Counted from the first letter of the stretch, positions 44,626 to 54,257 are shown. The stretch is DNA of 64,000 nt from Sthenelais limicola (GCA_942159475.1 OW804096.1:15338906-15402905), one strand, 5' to 3'. Numbers and translations are program-made. The notes: a model not told the origin generated them from the letters alone.

Positions 44626-44690
44626 AGAGGAGTTTTTTGGCGGCCGATTTCCCGCTATAGGTACTTTTGCCTGCTGGCCATTGTGCATGA

Positions 44691-44924
44691 GGCTCAAATT
44701 TTCAGAAAATGTACAATTGGCAGCTGTACACATTTAGTAAATTCTGTTGAATTCTGCTGCAATTTGGTCAATACTAGGTAAATTCAAGTATATTCAGCAT
44801 TTATTGATTCTAACAATCTGTTTGGTTAGGTTGAACTCTATTTTGAACATCATTTTCGTCTTAAATGTGGGATATTTGAGAAGATTGTTGAAGTTGAATT
44901 GTACATTTTCGAAGAATCTGACCC
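44691..44924. mobile_element. Family A MITE, copy A19
   Basis: GGCTCAAATTTTCAG to TTTCGAAGAATCTGACCC. Diverged ends, no duplication left. Confidence 0.8.
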
Positions 44925-45078
44925 ATATACGGCGGGCTCAGCACTTACCACCTGTTAGACCATAATATACACACCAGACGGACTCCTCACACATCATGTA
45001 GGAATAAAATACTTAAAAAATTGATAAACAAAAGCAAATAAAAAGAGCCAACAAAAATGCACTCAGTCACGGAGTAGC

Positions 45079-45180
45079 CATATAAAAGTCTGGGAGCTTT
45101 TTGCTGCCGACGTCATCAGCGCGCGCTCTGCGTCCTGTTGCTAGGCAATAGGGGGGTTTCAATAGACGCCATTTTGTATT
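45079..45180. promoter_or_regulatory. Cluster of TATA-, CRE- and X-box-like motifs (tentative)
   Basis: TATAAAAG at 45081-45088, GACGTCAT (CRE-like) at 45109-45116, CGCGCGC, an RFX X-box-like GTTGCTAGGCAAT at 45137-45149 and CGCCATTTTG (YY1-like). Arrangement suggests a promoter, or a transposon end that mimics one. No downstream first exon could be identified. Confidence 0.25.
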
Positions 45181-45461
45181 CTGAGTAGCAGCAAACTTTG
45201 GGGAATTTGTGCTCGGAAAAAGTAATTGATAAATATGGGCAAATCGTAAAGGTTTGATCATAGAGTTGACCCAAATGCTTGCACTATCCTCCCAGGAAGA
45301 AATAAGTTCCATTTTATTATTTTATATGTTCAACAAGCCCTAACTGGGCAGGGTTGCCGGTGTCCACCAGGCAAGGTGTCCAGATAAGTTCCTAAGCAGA
45401 GATTTTACTAAATTCATATCTTAACTTTCCACATAGAAATATTGAATTGAATTCTATTTTT
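45181..45461. other. Short gene-free stretch
   Basis: Nothing recognised. Confidence 0.4.
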
Positions 45462-45595
45462 CAGTCAGGTCCAGAAGGCAGTTTTGGACCCCTAAGTTTT
45501 AGGGGTCAATAACACTTTTAGCCTTAGTCTTAGCCTTGTGGTTAAGCTTATCGCTGGATGTGAAATCGAGGAATGTGGCCGTCTGGACCTGACTG
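45462..45595. mobile_element. Family D MITE, copy D2
   Basis: CAGTCAGGTCCAGAAGGC to GTCTGGACCTGACTG, with the CCTAAGTTTTAGGGG hairpin and an additional 6-bp TTAGCC duplication. Confidence 0.85.
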
Positions 45596-45706
45596 TTTTG
45601 ATGTATATGAGGCATTTCCACTGTACATGTCCACACTGCAACACCAGAGCATTGACACAAATGTTAGCAACAGGAAGAGTTTAGGTACTACAGGGTCTAA
45701 AGTGTT

Positions 45707-45851
45707 ACCTAATCGGTTTCCTGGCCTAGGACTAGGCGTTCTAAAGGGATTATAATGACATTATGCGGTCTTAATAGAATTATAATGGCACTTTGAAGCA
45801 AGAGGCTTTCCCTCGGTTTGAAGGGATTCTCTCATCTTTGGGCCTAGACTA
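45707..45851. mobile_element. Family B element, copy B31 (left end missing)
   Basis: CCTAATCGGTTTCCTGGCC to TTGGGCCTAGAC. Confidence 0.75.
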
Positions 45852-46190
45852 ACAGACATGGCGTGCATTGTAACTGACATGTGTTGTACATATATAGTCG
45901 CGCATGCAATCGCCCTATTTGAGGAACTCAAGCGTTTTACATGCACTGGTTGACCACCGAGGGGAAAAAACTTATAAAAACTTACAAAAAAACTTAGGAG
46001 GTGAGTTGTTGTTTAGATGTGGCCTTGCATGAGTGGGATTGAGGGCAATGTGGGAGGAAATGGGAGCGGCGGAGGAGGGAAGAGACAGATGTGTAGGGAA
46101 GTGCAAAACAATCAGAAACATGGCCGGCAAATACAGGTAGTGGGAAATAAGGAAGTGCACGGGTGCATACTAATACATGTGCATATAGAG
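45852..46190. other. Gene-free stretch
   Basis: Nothing recognised; purine-rich around 46040-46090. Confidence 0.45.
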
Positions 46191-46390
46191 CAGTCTAGGC
46201 CCAAAGATGAGACAGTCCCTTCAAACCGAGGGAAAGCCTCTCGCCTCAAACTGCAAAGTGCCATTATAATTCTATTAAGAGCGCAAAATGTCATTATATT
46301 CCCATTAAAGCCCTGAGTTTTAGGCAGGGATACCGATTAGCAAAGTAGGCTGACATACCATTATCTGATCTGAGGGTTTGGACCTAGAGT
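46191..46390. mobile_element. Family B element, copy B32
   Basis: CAGTCTAGGCCCAAAG to GGACCTAGAGT. The left flank ACATGTGCATATAGAG is repeated (ACATGTGCATAGAG) before B33, so the pair looks like a duplication of element plus flank. Confidence 0.85.
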
Positions 46391-46416
46391 AGCTTAGAGT
46401 GTACATGTGCATAGAG

Positions 46417-46630
46417 CAGTCTCGGCCCAAAGATGAGAGAGTCCCTTCAAACGGAGGAAAAGCCTCTCGCCTCAAACCGCAATGTGCCATTATAATTTCA
46501 TTAAGATGGCAAATTGACATTAAAATCTAATAAGAACGCCTCGTTCTAAGCCAGGAAACCGATTGGCGAAGTAGGGATCCAATCACTGAGATAACATTCT
46601 GATCTGATCTAAGGGTTTGGGCCTCGACTG
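46417..46630. mobile_element. Family B element, copy B33
   Basis: CAGTCTCGGCCCAAAG to GGGCCTCGACTG. Diverged from B32 despite the shared flank; contains GTAGGGATCCAATCACTGAG. Confidence 0.8.
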
Positions 46631-46743
46631 AGAAGAGGCTACTTTATGATGGCCAGATTTGTTTCATTAAGACCCTCAGAGAAATTAGAAAACCCCTGAA
46701 TGATAAAGCACTGTATGCTTAGCAGCCATCAGGACAGATAGAT

Positions 46744-46978
46744 GGGTCAGAATTTCAGAAAATGTACAATTGGCAGATCAACATATTTTGTAAATTCTGC
46801 TAAATTGGACTGAAAAATCGTCAACACTAGGTATATATGGGTATATTTGGTATTGCCTTGATTCAAACAATCTGTTTGGTTATGTTGAACAGTATTTTGA
46901 ACCTGATTTTTTCTTAAATTTGGGCTTATTTGAGAGAATAGGTGAAGAGGAATTGTACATTTTCTGAAAATCTGACCC
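46744..46978. mobile_element. Family A MITE, copy A20
   Basis: GGGTCAGAATTTCAG to CTGAAAATCTGACCC, flanked by AGAT on both sides, a non-palindromic 4-bp duplication. Confidence 0.9.
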
Positions 46979-47009
46979 AGATATGAAAAGATGTTTGCGC
47001 GTTGGGAAA

Positions 47010-47098
47010 CAATTTTAGAATTTTGAGAGACTTACCCGTTAGGTAGTAAGTTGAAATAAAATTAGGATTTTTTCGAGGCAACTCGAGGGGTTACAGGG
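47010..47098. repeat. Dispersed repeat pair, copy 2
   Basis: ATTTTAGAATTTTGAGAGAC to TTCGAGGCAACTCGAGGG, matching 13036-13130. Confidence 0.55.
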
Positions 47099-47236
47099 AA
47101 TACATGTAAGAAGGATAATTTAAGCAACATTTGTTTGTAAAATTGTTTGTAATTTTCCTTAAATTATCCAAAATAAACTATGCATGCATACAACATACAA
47201 AGATATGTATAGCCATATAGGCGGATGAGTGTCTGT

Positions 47237-47471
47237 GGGTCAGATTTTCAGAAAATGTACAATTCGCCTTCACCAATCCTCTCAAATAACCAAGATTTAA
47301 GACAAAAAGGACATTTAAAATTCAGTTTAACATAACAGAACTGATACTTTAAATCAATACGATACCAAATAAACTCAGATATACCCGGTATTCATCATTT
47401 TTCAGCCTAATTTAGGAGAATTTCCTAAATTTGTAGAGCTGCCAATTGTACATTTTTTTTAAATCTGACCC
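47237..47471. mobile_element. Family A MITE, copy A21
   Basis: GGGTCAGATTTTCAG to TTTTTTTAAATCTGACCC; flanks CTGT and CTAA do not match. Confidence 0.85.
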
Positions 47472-47700
47472 CTAAGTTCAGTCAAGTTGAGGCAATAAAG
47501 TAACCACACTGACATGTGTATACTATGGTCCTTTGTTAGTTTAAAATACACTAACAACCTAGACACAAACTATACATTAGTCCTTTTTTATCCTAAAATA
47601 CACGCCCTAAAAAGACTAGACGTAACAGACTTACAATAAAGCCTAGATATGGATTAGCCACATAAAGGATAATAATGAGATAGAATCCACTCTAAATATG
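47472..47700. other. Short gene-free stretch
   Basis: AT-rich, nothing recognised. Confidence 0.4.
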
Positions 47701-47710
47701 GCCGCCGTCT

Positions 47711-47724
47711 GTTGCTAAGGCAAC
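47711..47724. promoter_or_regulatory. RFX X-box-like palindrome
   Basis: GTTGCTAAGGCAAC, two perfect 5-bp half sites as bound by RFX factors, in a locally GC-richer block. Function unproven. Confidence 0.3.
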
Positions 47725-48089
47725 AGCTGGTCCCTCCGTCTCTCTTCCTACTGGTCCCCAAACTAAAATATGACCTTGACGAGAAGTCGCCAAGTGGCCA
47801 TGCCATGCATAAAACACCTCAGCTCGGCAATTCGACCCAAGCTCATTGGGCCAACACTATTGGGGAAATCTGCAAATAATTTCCAAAAATCCCTACGTTC
47901 CCATATGTACACACACTTCAAACCTGTCCCAGTCTCAAGCTTATTGATTATAAGAGACATTTCACCCAAAATTTTAAGCTCTTACTCATGTAATTACGCA
48001 GTTCCAGCATTACATGCTTACGCCTATGCCTATGCATAAGATTCGAAATCCGACATCGGTGGCTTGACTATCGTTGAGCTTCGTCTAAC

Positions 48090-48236
48090 ACGAGGCCCGG
48101 GTAATGACGTCATAGTCACGGGGATTCCCCAGAGGAACCCTCTCCAGAACGAGGCCCATGTAATGACGTCATAGCAGCGGGGATTCCACCACACATAGGT
48201 GCGGGAACCATCGCATATTGGCGATGATTCCCGCAC
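48090..48236. promoter_or_regulatory. Duplicated CRE plus kappaB-like module and hairpin (tentative)
   Basis: Two copies, 59 bp apart, of ACGAGGCCC, TAATGACGTCATAG (perfect CRE palindrome TGACGTCA at 48105-48112 and 48164-48171) and GGGGATTCC. The first copy of the latter is the 11-bp palindrome GGGGATTCCCC. They are followed by a hairpin with about 17-bp arms, GTGCGGGAACCATCGC against GCGATGATTCCCGCAC. Could be an enhancer-like cluster or the end of an unrecognised transposon. Confidence 0.3.
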
Positions 48237-48548
48237 AAATTTAACACAAAAACGAAACAATTTTAAACGCACTAGCCACGGGAGGAGGGCGGGACAGTCG
48301 GCGGGATGGTGGGCAATGTCAACGTACAAAAACATTCCATATTTATGAACGTAAATAGCCCAAGACTTCTACTCATTCCCATCAAATTGTGACAATAGAC
48401 CTATCAGCTATCTGGGGCCACGATACTCTCCTAGATGAAAGGTTATTTGGAGATGAGTGGAAAGCAATGCAACATGTCATACCAAGTTTACTTAGTTTGT
48501 CCCTGTGGATGGTTAAACAGTGCATGTACAGAATCAATCTTTAATATG
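48237..48548. other. Gene-free stretch
   Basis: GC-richer at first, then AT-rich. No exon. Confidence 0.4.
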
Positions 48549-48557
48549 GAAGATAGA

Positions 48558-49183
48558 GTGAGTGAGATTGGTTGCTTTACGCCCTAATCAACACATTTAA
48601 AGTGACACTTCTCACTGTTGAGGGCTAGATTATCGAGTAACGGAATTTCTACTTTGTATTCTACTAGTATTTGGTTCACCTTACCCTCCTAAATAACTCC
48701 TGTGGATATCAAAACTCTAACATTCATATTATATCAGATATGTGGTAAAATAGAGAGCAAAATCGTTTTTGCTTTCCAATCCATTATTCAAACTGTCAGT
48801 TGGGATGACATCTGGAATTATGTAACCCCCAGGTCGGCACTGATCAGTACAAAGGGCATTAGTTCCATTACTGCCACCCAGGGCTAAATCTGGCAGTACC
48901 TCCTGGTCTCCAAGCCATTTCCTCATGGATTTGACATGGGTTTAGGTTCTGACCCATTCATTACACATATTCACTAATCATTGAATGAAAACGCAATGCT
49001 GATACTCAATACTTCAGATATTGCTATACCTATCATATATGATTACACTGACAAAGTTTCACACGATTCTATGACTACTCATTTATCTATCTATCTAACT
49101 AACTATCACTTTAAGATGGTTATATCAAGGGCGGGAGAGCTGAGAGGGAGGCAGTTTATGATCATACCCAGGAAATAGATAGA
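48558..49183 (+). mobile_element. Family C retroposon, copies C5 and C6: one element split by a TTAA insertion
   Basis: The first half (GTGAGTGAGATTGGTTGC to CAACACATTTAA) and the second half (TTAAGATGGTTATATCAAGG to AAATAGATAGAGAAGA) join to a normal C sequence. Flanked by GAAGATAGA at 48549-48557 and 49184-49192, a 9-bp duplication, so the copy is 3' truncated. The 510-bp interruption is described separately. Confidence 0.75.
48601..49110. mobile_element. TTAA-flanked 510-bp insertion within C5/C6
   Basis: Bounded by TTAA at 48597-48600 and 49111-49114, where C1 units read CATTTAAGAAGG without interruption. The ends AGTGACACTTCT and ACTATCACT share only a short inverted AGTGA(C/T)A, so this is a different element from H. 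No transposase ORF. Confidence 0.65.
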
Positions 49184-49272
49184 GAAGATAGACTTTGAAT
49201 CAGAAAATAACTGAGGGACAGAATTGGTCACATTTGGGTGTTTGTAAAAAGCGAATTCACAATTGTCGGATG

Positions 49273-49447
49273 CAGTCTCAGCCCAAAGTTGAGAGAGTCC
49301 CTTCAAACAAAGGGAAAGCCTCCCCCCTCAAACCGCTAAGTGCCATTATAGTTCCATTAACACTGCGTCTTAGGCAAGGAGAACGATTAGCAAAGTAGGC
49401 TGACATACCATTCTTATCTGATTTGAGGGTTTGGACCTAGAGTGCAG
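49273..49447. mobile_element. Family B element, copy B34
   Basis: CAGTCTCAGCCCAAAG to GGACCTAGAGTG with a shortened centre. Confidence 0.8.
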
Positions 49448-49650
49448 TCTATAGGCCCAAAGTTGCGAAAGTCCCTTCCAGCGAAGGGAAAGCCTCTCGC
49501 CTCAAACCGCAAATTGCCATTATAATTCCATTAAGACTGCAAAATATCGTTATGTTCCCATTAAAACGCTGAGTTCTAGGCCAGGATACCGATTAGCGAA
49601 GTAGGCTGACATACCATTCTAATCTGATCTGAGGGTTTGGGCCTAGAGTG
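49446..49650. mobile_element. Family B element, copy B35
   Basis: CAGTCTATAGGCCCAAAG to GGGCCTAGAGTG, head-to-tail with B34 and sharing the junction bases. Confidence 0.85.
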
Positions 49651-50264
49651 TGCTTGTGTTTCATCTTCTTATTCTTTCCACTACCCATATTTCTAATTAC
49701 CAATAATTAATATATCTCCAGACTTGTCATTATTATATGTTATTATTATGTACTTGGCTGATAATAAACAATAATCAATCAATCAATGATCCTTCCAAGA
49801 AAGCAGACGACAATTCACCGCCTGCCAAGGTCAGGTCAAGGTCAGGTCATCCTCACTTGAAGGCTCTAGTTATTCCCCAGGCACTACTATAAGCACTGTC
49901 TTACAGCGAGCTGTGTTTGTGGCATTATTAACATACGGCATACCTAGATTAAAGCCTTGTTTGACCTTGTGCTGGTATAAGGACTATTATACAACCACTG
50001 TATATTATTTTGGAATATTTCTTTTTTAGATTAATTGAATGTTTTATTGTCTGTCATCCCCGGTGTGAGGTTTTCTCTGATGAGATCGTATTTGATTACT
50101 GTGTACCTTTTCATTTGAACTGTTTTCTTCCCTTGATTCATTCTTGTGCTTATAATTCATTTATTTTTAAAACAAATAAAATCCCTTGACAATGTAACAA
50201 CATCTAGATATTTGTTCTATCTCTTATAGATTATAGTTGAGTCAGCTGTGCTAAGAATAATTTG
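49651..50264. other. Gene-free stretch
   Basis: AT-rich; (AATC)n near 49772. No exon. Confidence 0.45.
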
Positions 50265-50422
50265 CATACTTCGCTAATCCGTTTCCTGGCCTTGAACTCG
50301 GCGTTTTAATGGGAATTTAACAACATTTTATGGTCTTAATGGAATTATAATAACACTTTGCGGTCTGAGGCGAGAGGCTTTCCCTTTGTTTGAAGGGACT
50401 TTCTCAATTTGGGCCTAGACTG
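50265..50422. mobile_element. Family B element, copy B36 (left end missing)
   Basis: TACTTCGCTAATCCGTTTCC to TTGGGCCTAGACTG. Confidence 0.8.
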
Positions 50423-50451
50423 AAAAGGTCAGCAAGATGGTGTAAAGTTAT

Positions 50452-50535
50452 GCTAGGCTCACAGCTTTTCAAATGAGATTCAGCAGTTAGTTTTCCTGAG
50501 TTTGAAGGGATCTGAAAGGCTCTGAGCCTAAACTG
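50452..50535. mobile_element. Family B element, copy B37 (short form)
   Basis: GCTAGGCTCACAGC, GATTCAGCAGTTAGTTTTCC, CTGAGCCTAAACTG. An internally deleted form resembling B18. Confidence 0.7.
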
Positions 50536-50607
50536 TAATAGACCTGATAGGATAATGTTGCATCCCTGGCTAGATGGGTTCATGAAGGGCTCAACAAATT
50601 ACACTTT

Positions 50608-50701
50608 ACACTCTGTTTGAGACCTACTTAGAGTAAACATCAAAGCGACCCAATGATAACCCTATGGCAAACCGCTCCAAGTAGATCTCAAATAGAGTGT
50701 A
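50608..50701. mobile_element. Family E MITE, copy E1
   Basis: About 94 bp, nearly palindromic: ACACTCTGTTTGAGACCTAC to AGATCTCAAATAGAGTGT, with GTAAACATCAAAGCGACCC inside. Matches E2 in reverse. Confidence 0.8.
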
Positions 50702-50854
50702 GTTCATATTTGCCCCAAATTGCCACTGTAGACGCGCAAAAACCCCACAAAATCATTAAAAGATTTGAGATTAAACTAAAGGCTATGAAACGGAAAATTC
50801 AAGAAATTCAGGGAAATATCACTTAAATATCTTCATTTCTACATCATTTGGGTA

Positions 50855-51167
50855 GGCAAAAAAAAATAGGTGTGTTTCCGATTTATCTGGCTGAAAACTA
50901 GGTAGGGAGGGGTGGTAACTTTTTTTTTTGGGGGGGGGGGGGGGGGGGGAAACCACCTTCCAGGAACTAAAAAAATGGGAAATGTGCTTTTTGACAGTTC
51001 CGGGTTAGGAGAACCCGTTTTCCTACTTTTATAAGCTTTTTTGTCAAAAAATCCCCAAAAAGTAAGCTATGATTTTTTAAAAATCTGGTATGGCAAAATT
51101 TTTTAAGTAGGGTAAGGTTTTTCTAGGTAGGGGGGTAAATCGGAAAGACACCTATTTTTTTTTTGGC
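50855..51167. mobile_element. Family F MITE, copy F2
   Basis: GGCAAAAAAAAATAGGTGTG, TTTCCGATTTATC at the left pair with TAAATCGGAAAGACACC, TATTTTTTTTTTGGCC at the right, so the element is complete. It contains a poly-G run near 50930-50950 and TGTGCTTTTTGACAGTTCCG shared with F1. Confidence 0.85.
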
Positions 51168-51433
51168 CGTATCAAAAATCGAGAAAATATGTGAGTGTTG
51201 GATTTAGCGGGGAATGCATCTTTAAGCCAGAAATGCAGCGCTAACACTATAAGTCTATATGGAATAATACAAGGCGTTGGCGGAACGACAAGGTCACTCA
51301 CATCAAGGTCTGACACAATACATTTTCTTTACACAAACATGTTGGAGAGAAATGGCCTGCCAACACCTTGTCCGTCAGTTTTTACCTTTAATACCTACAC
51401 GCCTATACTGTATGAAGGGTGCAATCATAAAGG
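51168..51433. other. Short gene-free stretch
   Basis: Nothing recognised. Confidence 0.4.
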
Positions 51434-51628
51434 CAGTCTAGGCCCAACGTTGAGAGAGTCCCTTCAAACTGAGGGAAAGTCTCCCGCAAAGTGCCATTAT
51501 AATTCCATTTAGGCAAAATATCATTATAATCTCATTAGGAAGCCTAGTCCTGGGCGGTGAAACCCATTAGCGCAGTAGGCGTCCAATCAGTGACATACCA
51601 TTTGTATCTGATCTGAGGGTTTGGACCT
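51434..51628. mobile_element. Family B element, copy B38 (right tip replaced by D3)
   Basis: CAGTCTAGGCCCAACG to GGTTTGGACCTAG; the terminal AGTG is replaced by the start of D3. Contains GCGCAGTAGGCGTCCAATCA. Confidence 0.8.
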
Positions 51629-51762
51629 AGTCAGGTCCAGACACCCACATTCCTCGATTCCACATCCAGCGATAAGCTTAACCACAAGGCTAAGACTAAG
51701 GCTAAAAGTGTTAATGACCCCCTAAGACTTAGGGGACCAAAACTGCCTTCTGAACCTGACTG
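51629..51762. mobile_element. Family D MITE, copy D3
   Basis: Reverse orientation: AGTCAGGTCCAGACACCC to CTTCTGAACCTGACTG with the CCCCTAAGACTTAGGGG hairpin. Confidence 0.8.
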
Positions 51763-52794
51763 GACTGAAGGTGCAATAAAAATATCATATTACGACGTCT
51801 AGCCTATAGTAAAAGTTTTAATTTGTCTTTTTCCTATAGTCAAAGAACATATTTGTCTGGATGTATGGCTCCTATTGGTACATCCCCCGAATAAGTATTA
51901 TTTTGAATTGAATTGAAGAAGGTACGAACCAGAGGTTTGTTTTATCTATTCAACATTATATCAATATTTTATAGATAGTGTGATTAATCAAGTTAAAATG
52001 GTAATAATAATGACTGTACGACCAACTAAGGTCCTAATGATTATCAAAGTATTATGAAAAGTTATGAGTTAGAAATAGTAATTTAAATGCTTTTGTTTTG
52101 AAATTGGCGAATGAGAATTATCATTGAATGAAACTTTGTCCAATAAAATTTTAAAAAAAACAAAAAAACATGCATATGAATATGTGTAGTCGTATTAGTT
52201 GAATTAGCAGCAAATTAATCATATGACATACTTCGTGCACTTCGACCCTGAATATTGACATTAGTAGCAAAGTTTAAGTATAGGGTTGTTGTTGCCACCC
52301 ACACCTGTATCCAAACCTGTACCAAAACCTCCTGAAGCATAAACACCAAAAGAAAATGCTGCAGACTTTTGATTGAATGACTTTTAGATGTGTTTGAAAA
52401 GAACGGAATAAATCGCAAAACACCTTTAGTTTTTGACCGATGTTTACTGAGAGTGCTGCAGCTTTAACTTTTAAAAACATGCGCAGTGGAGGTGCGCAGG
52501 AAGAGGGAAACAACGAACAAAAACAGCACAATTTTGTTCTGGGGTTTTTACTCAAATATTTGTCCATCCTCTGTGACCAAAATGTTATATCTCATTGTGT
52601 CGTAATATATTAATGTACCTAAGATTTTAATTATCAATGGCCATATGCCTATACCTTCACCTTAGCTCCTAACTTCCAAGAAGACAAGAGAGCCTCTTCG
52701 TGTGTGTGATCATTATCCCAATTTCTACTATAGATGTGCCTGATCTGGACAGGGATAAAAGAGAAATTAAAAGAAAAGAGCAAAATTTACTCAC
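51763..52794. other. Intron sequence downstream of the L1 exon
   Basis: AT-rich; 52585-52670 repeats the segment at about 27250-27340. No further exon. Confidence 0.5.
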
Positions 52795-53361
52795 TTTTCT
52801 GGCATTTGCTTGTCGTCCAGCACAGGCTCTGGTTCTTGGTACTTCCTTGGGCCCTAATTTCCGGACACTTCGTCTTGAGGTCCCTGTTAGTATCCCTGGC
52901 AGGACACACATTCACGCACTCGTCAATATCCTTGTTCTGCGAGATAAAGTGATCTTTATGTGTCACTGCCTTGGCAATCTTAGACCAATCTATTGTATTA
53001 ATATAACACAAATTGGCGTTCTTTTCCAGGCGAACTGCGCCCCTGACGATGTGAGTCAAACCAGGAAGGCCCAATTCTTCCAAATCGGGCATTTCAAATG
53101 CAACAACTGCATAATTGAAGAACAACTTTTGTCCCCGGATTACAGACAAGTTGGGGAAGATATGGGCAAGTGTTCGCAAGCCGTATACCCGGTAGAGCAA
53201 GAGGTAGTCCGTGATTTCGAGCAGTTTAGGGAAGCTGAGTTTCTCGTATTCGCTTGGGTCTGCGTAGTCTATGAGGAGGATCTGGAGGAAGCCCTCGATG
53301 ACGGTGCAGTTTTCCAGTTTGCTGAAGTTGACTCGGTTTCTGATGTCTATGTCGCCACACA
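52795..53361 (-). CDS. Insulin/IGF-receptor-like gene: L1 domain exon
   Basis: This 567-bp exon encodes about 189 residues of the receptor L1 domain, the first hormone-binding leucine-rich beta-helix. Landmarks in order: CGDIDIRNRVNF, ENCTVIEGFLQILL, LSFPKLLEITDYLLLYRVYG, FPNLSVIRGQKLFFNYAVV, LEELGLPGL, ANLCYINTIDWS, DECVNVCP and CWTTSKCQK. N-glycosylation sequons occur at NCT, NLS and NQS. The acceptor is TTTTTCAG and the donor GTGAGT; both ends are phase 1, as I recall for exon 2 of vertebrate insulin receptors, which also starts at VCxGxDIR. The preceding exon (signal peptide) should lie to the right but is not recognised, and a 200-N gap starts 19 bases from the exon. Insulin receptor and IGF receptor cannot be told apart here; invertebrates usually have one such receptor. 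Confidence 0.95.
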
Positions 53362-53379
53362 CTGAAAAATACAAAACCA

Positions 53380-53579
53380 NNNNNNNNNNNNNNNNNNNNN
53401 NNNNNNNNNNNNNNNNNNNNNNNNNNNNNNNNNNNNNNNNNNNNNNNNNNNNNNNNNNNNNNNNNNNNNNNNNNNNNNNNNNNNNNNNNNNNNNNNNNNN
53501 NNNNNNNNNNNNNNNNNNNNNNNNNNNNNNNNNNNNNNNNNNNNNNNNNNNNNNNNNNNNNNNNNNNNNNNNNNNNNNN
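53380..53579. other. Assembly gap, 200 N
   Basis: Fixed-size scaffold gap placed between the L1 exon and a poly-G/(GA)n tract, a sequence type that often breaks assemblies. Confidence 0.99.
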
Positions 53580-53601
53580 AGAAAGGGGGGGGGGGGGGGG
53601 G

Positions 53602-53675
<74 letters not shown>
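53580..53675. repeat. Poly-G and (GA)n microsatellite at the gap edge
   Basis: About 18 G followed by about 35 GA units. Confidence 0.95.
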
Positions 53676-53677
<2 letters not shown>

Positions 53678-53694
53678 TGAAGAGACAGGCCCAT

Positions 53695-53788
53695 ACACTC
53701 TATTTGAGATCTACTTGGAGCAGTTCACCGTAGGGTTACCATTGGGTTGCTTTGATGTTTACTCTAAGTAGGTCTCAAACAGAGTGTA
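53695..53788. mobile_element. Family E MITE, copy E2
   Basis: ACACTCTATTTGAGATCTAC to GTCTCAAACAGAGTGT, the reverse complement of E1 with few changes. Confidence 0.8.
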
Positions 53789-54257
53789 CAGATAATCAAC
53801 ATTTGACGGGAGACAATCAAAGAGGAAGAAACCACTGAACAAAAACAAAAATAATCGAAAAAGAAAATCATTTGTTATTGGAAAAATAGGGAAACAAAAA
53901 CGAAGTTGGCCGTATCCAAATACATGTAATATTATGTGGACAGGAGTCCGGTTTCCAATAAATACACCACACAAGGAAAGAAAAAAAATCTTGGGCGGAG
54001 GTTCGCTGAAAAAACAGAAGGAAATTCTACATACCGCGTACATTCTTCAGCACAAAAAATATCACAGAAAAAAAACAACCCAACATTTGCCCGACTGAGT
54101 CAGTGAGTGACGGTTTTCATTGCTGAGTTGGCTCCAGTTTTTCTCGTCATTGGCCAGCCGTTAGTTTTCTATATCATCTCCCTTTTTGCTATTCCGTCTC
54201 CTCAGCCTACTCGTCCTCGTCCTCCGCTTCGTTCATTTCGCTACACCATTCCACATC
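53789..54257. other. Gene-free stretch
   Basis: Searched for a signal-peptide exon of the receptor; none could be supported. Confidence 0.4.

Noticed and set aside
45067..45312. 81-codon minus-strand frame considered as a THAP-like transposase fragment
   Set aside because: No C2CH pattern or other THAP signature is visible.
52700..53365. 221-codon plus-strand open frame
   Set aside because: It is the antisense of the receptor L1 exon; the minus-strand product is a clear L1 domain with matching splice sites.
53759..54043. Hydrophobic minus-strand frame considered as the receptor's signal-peptide exon
   Set aside because: No cleavable signal pattern ending in a phase-1 donor, and part of it is MITE E2.
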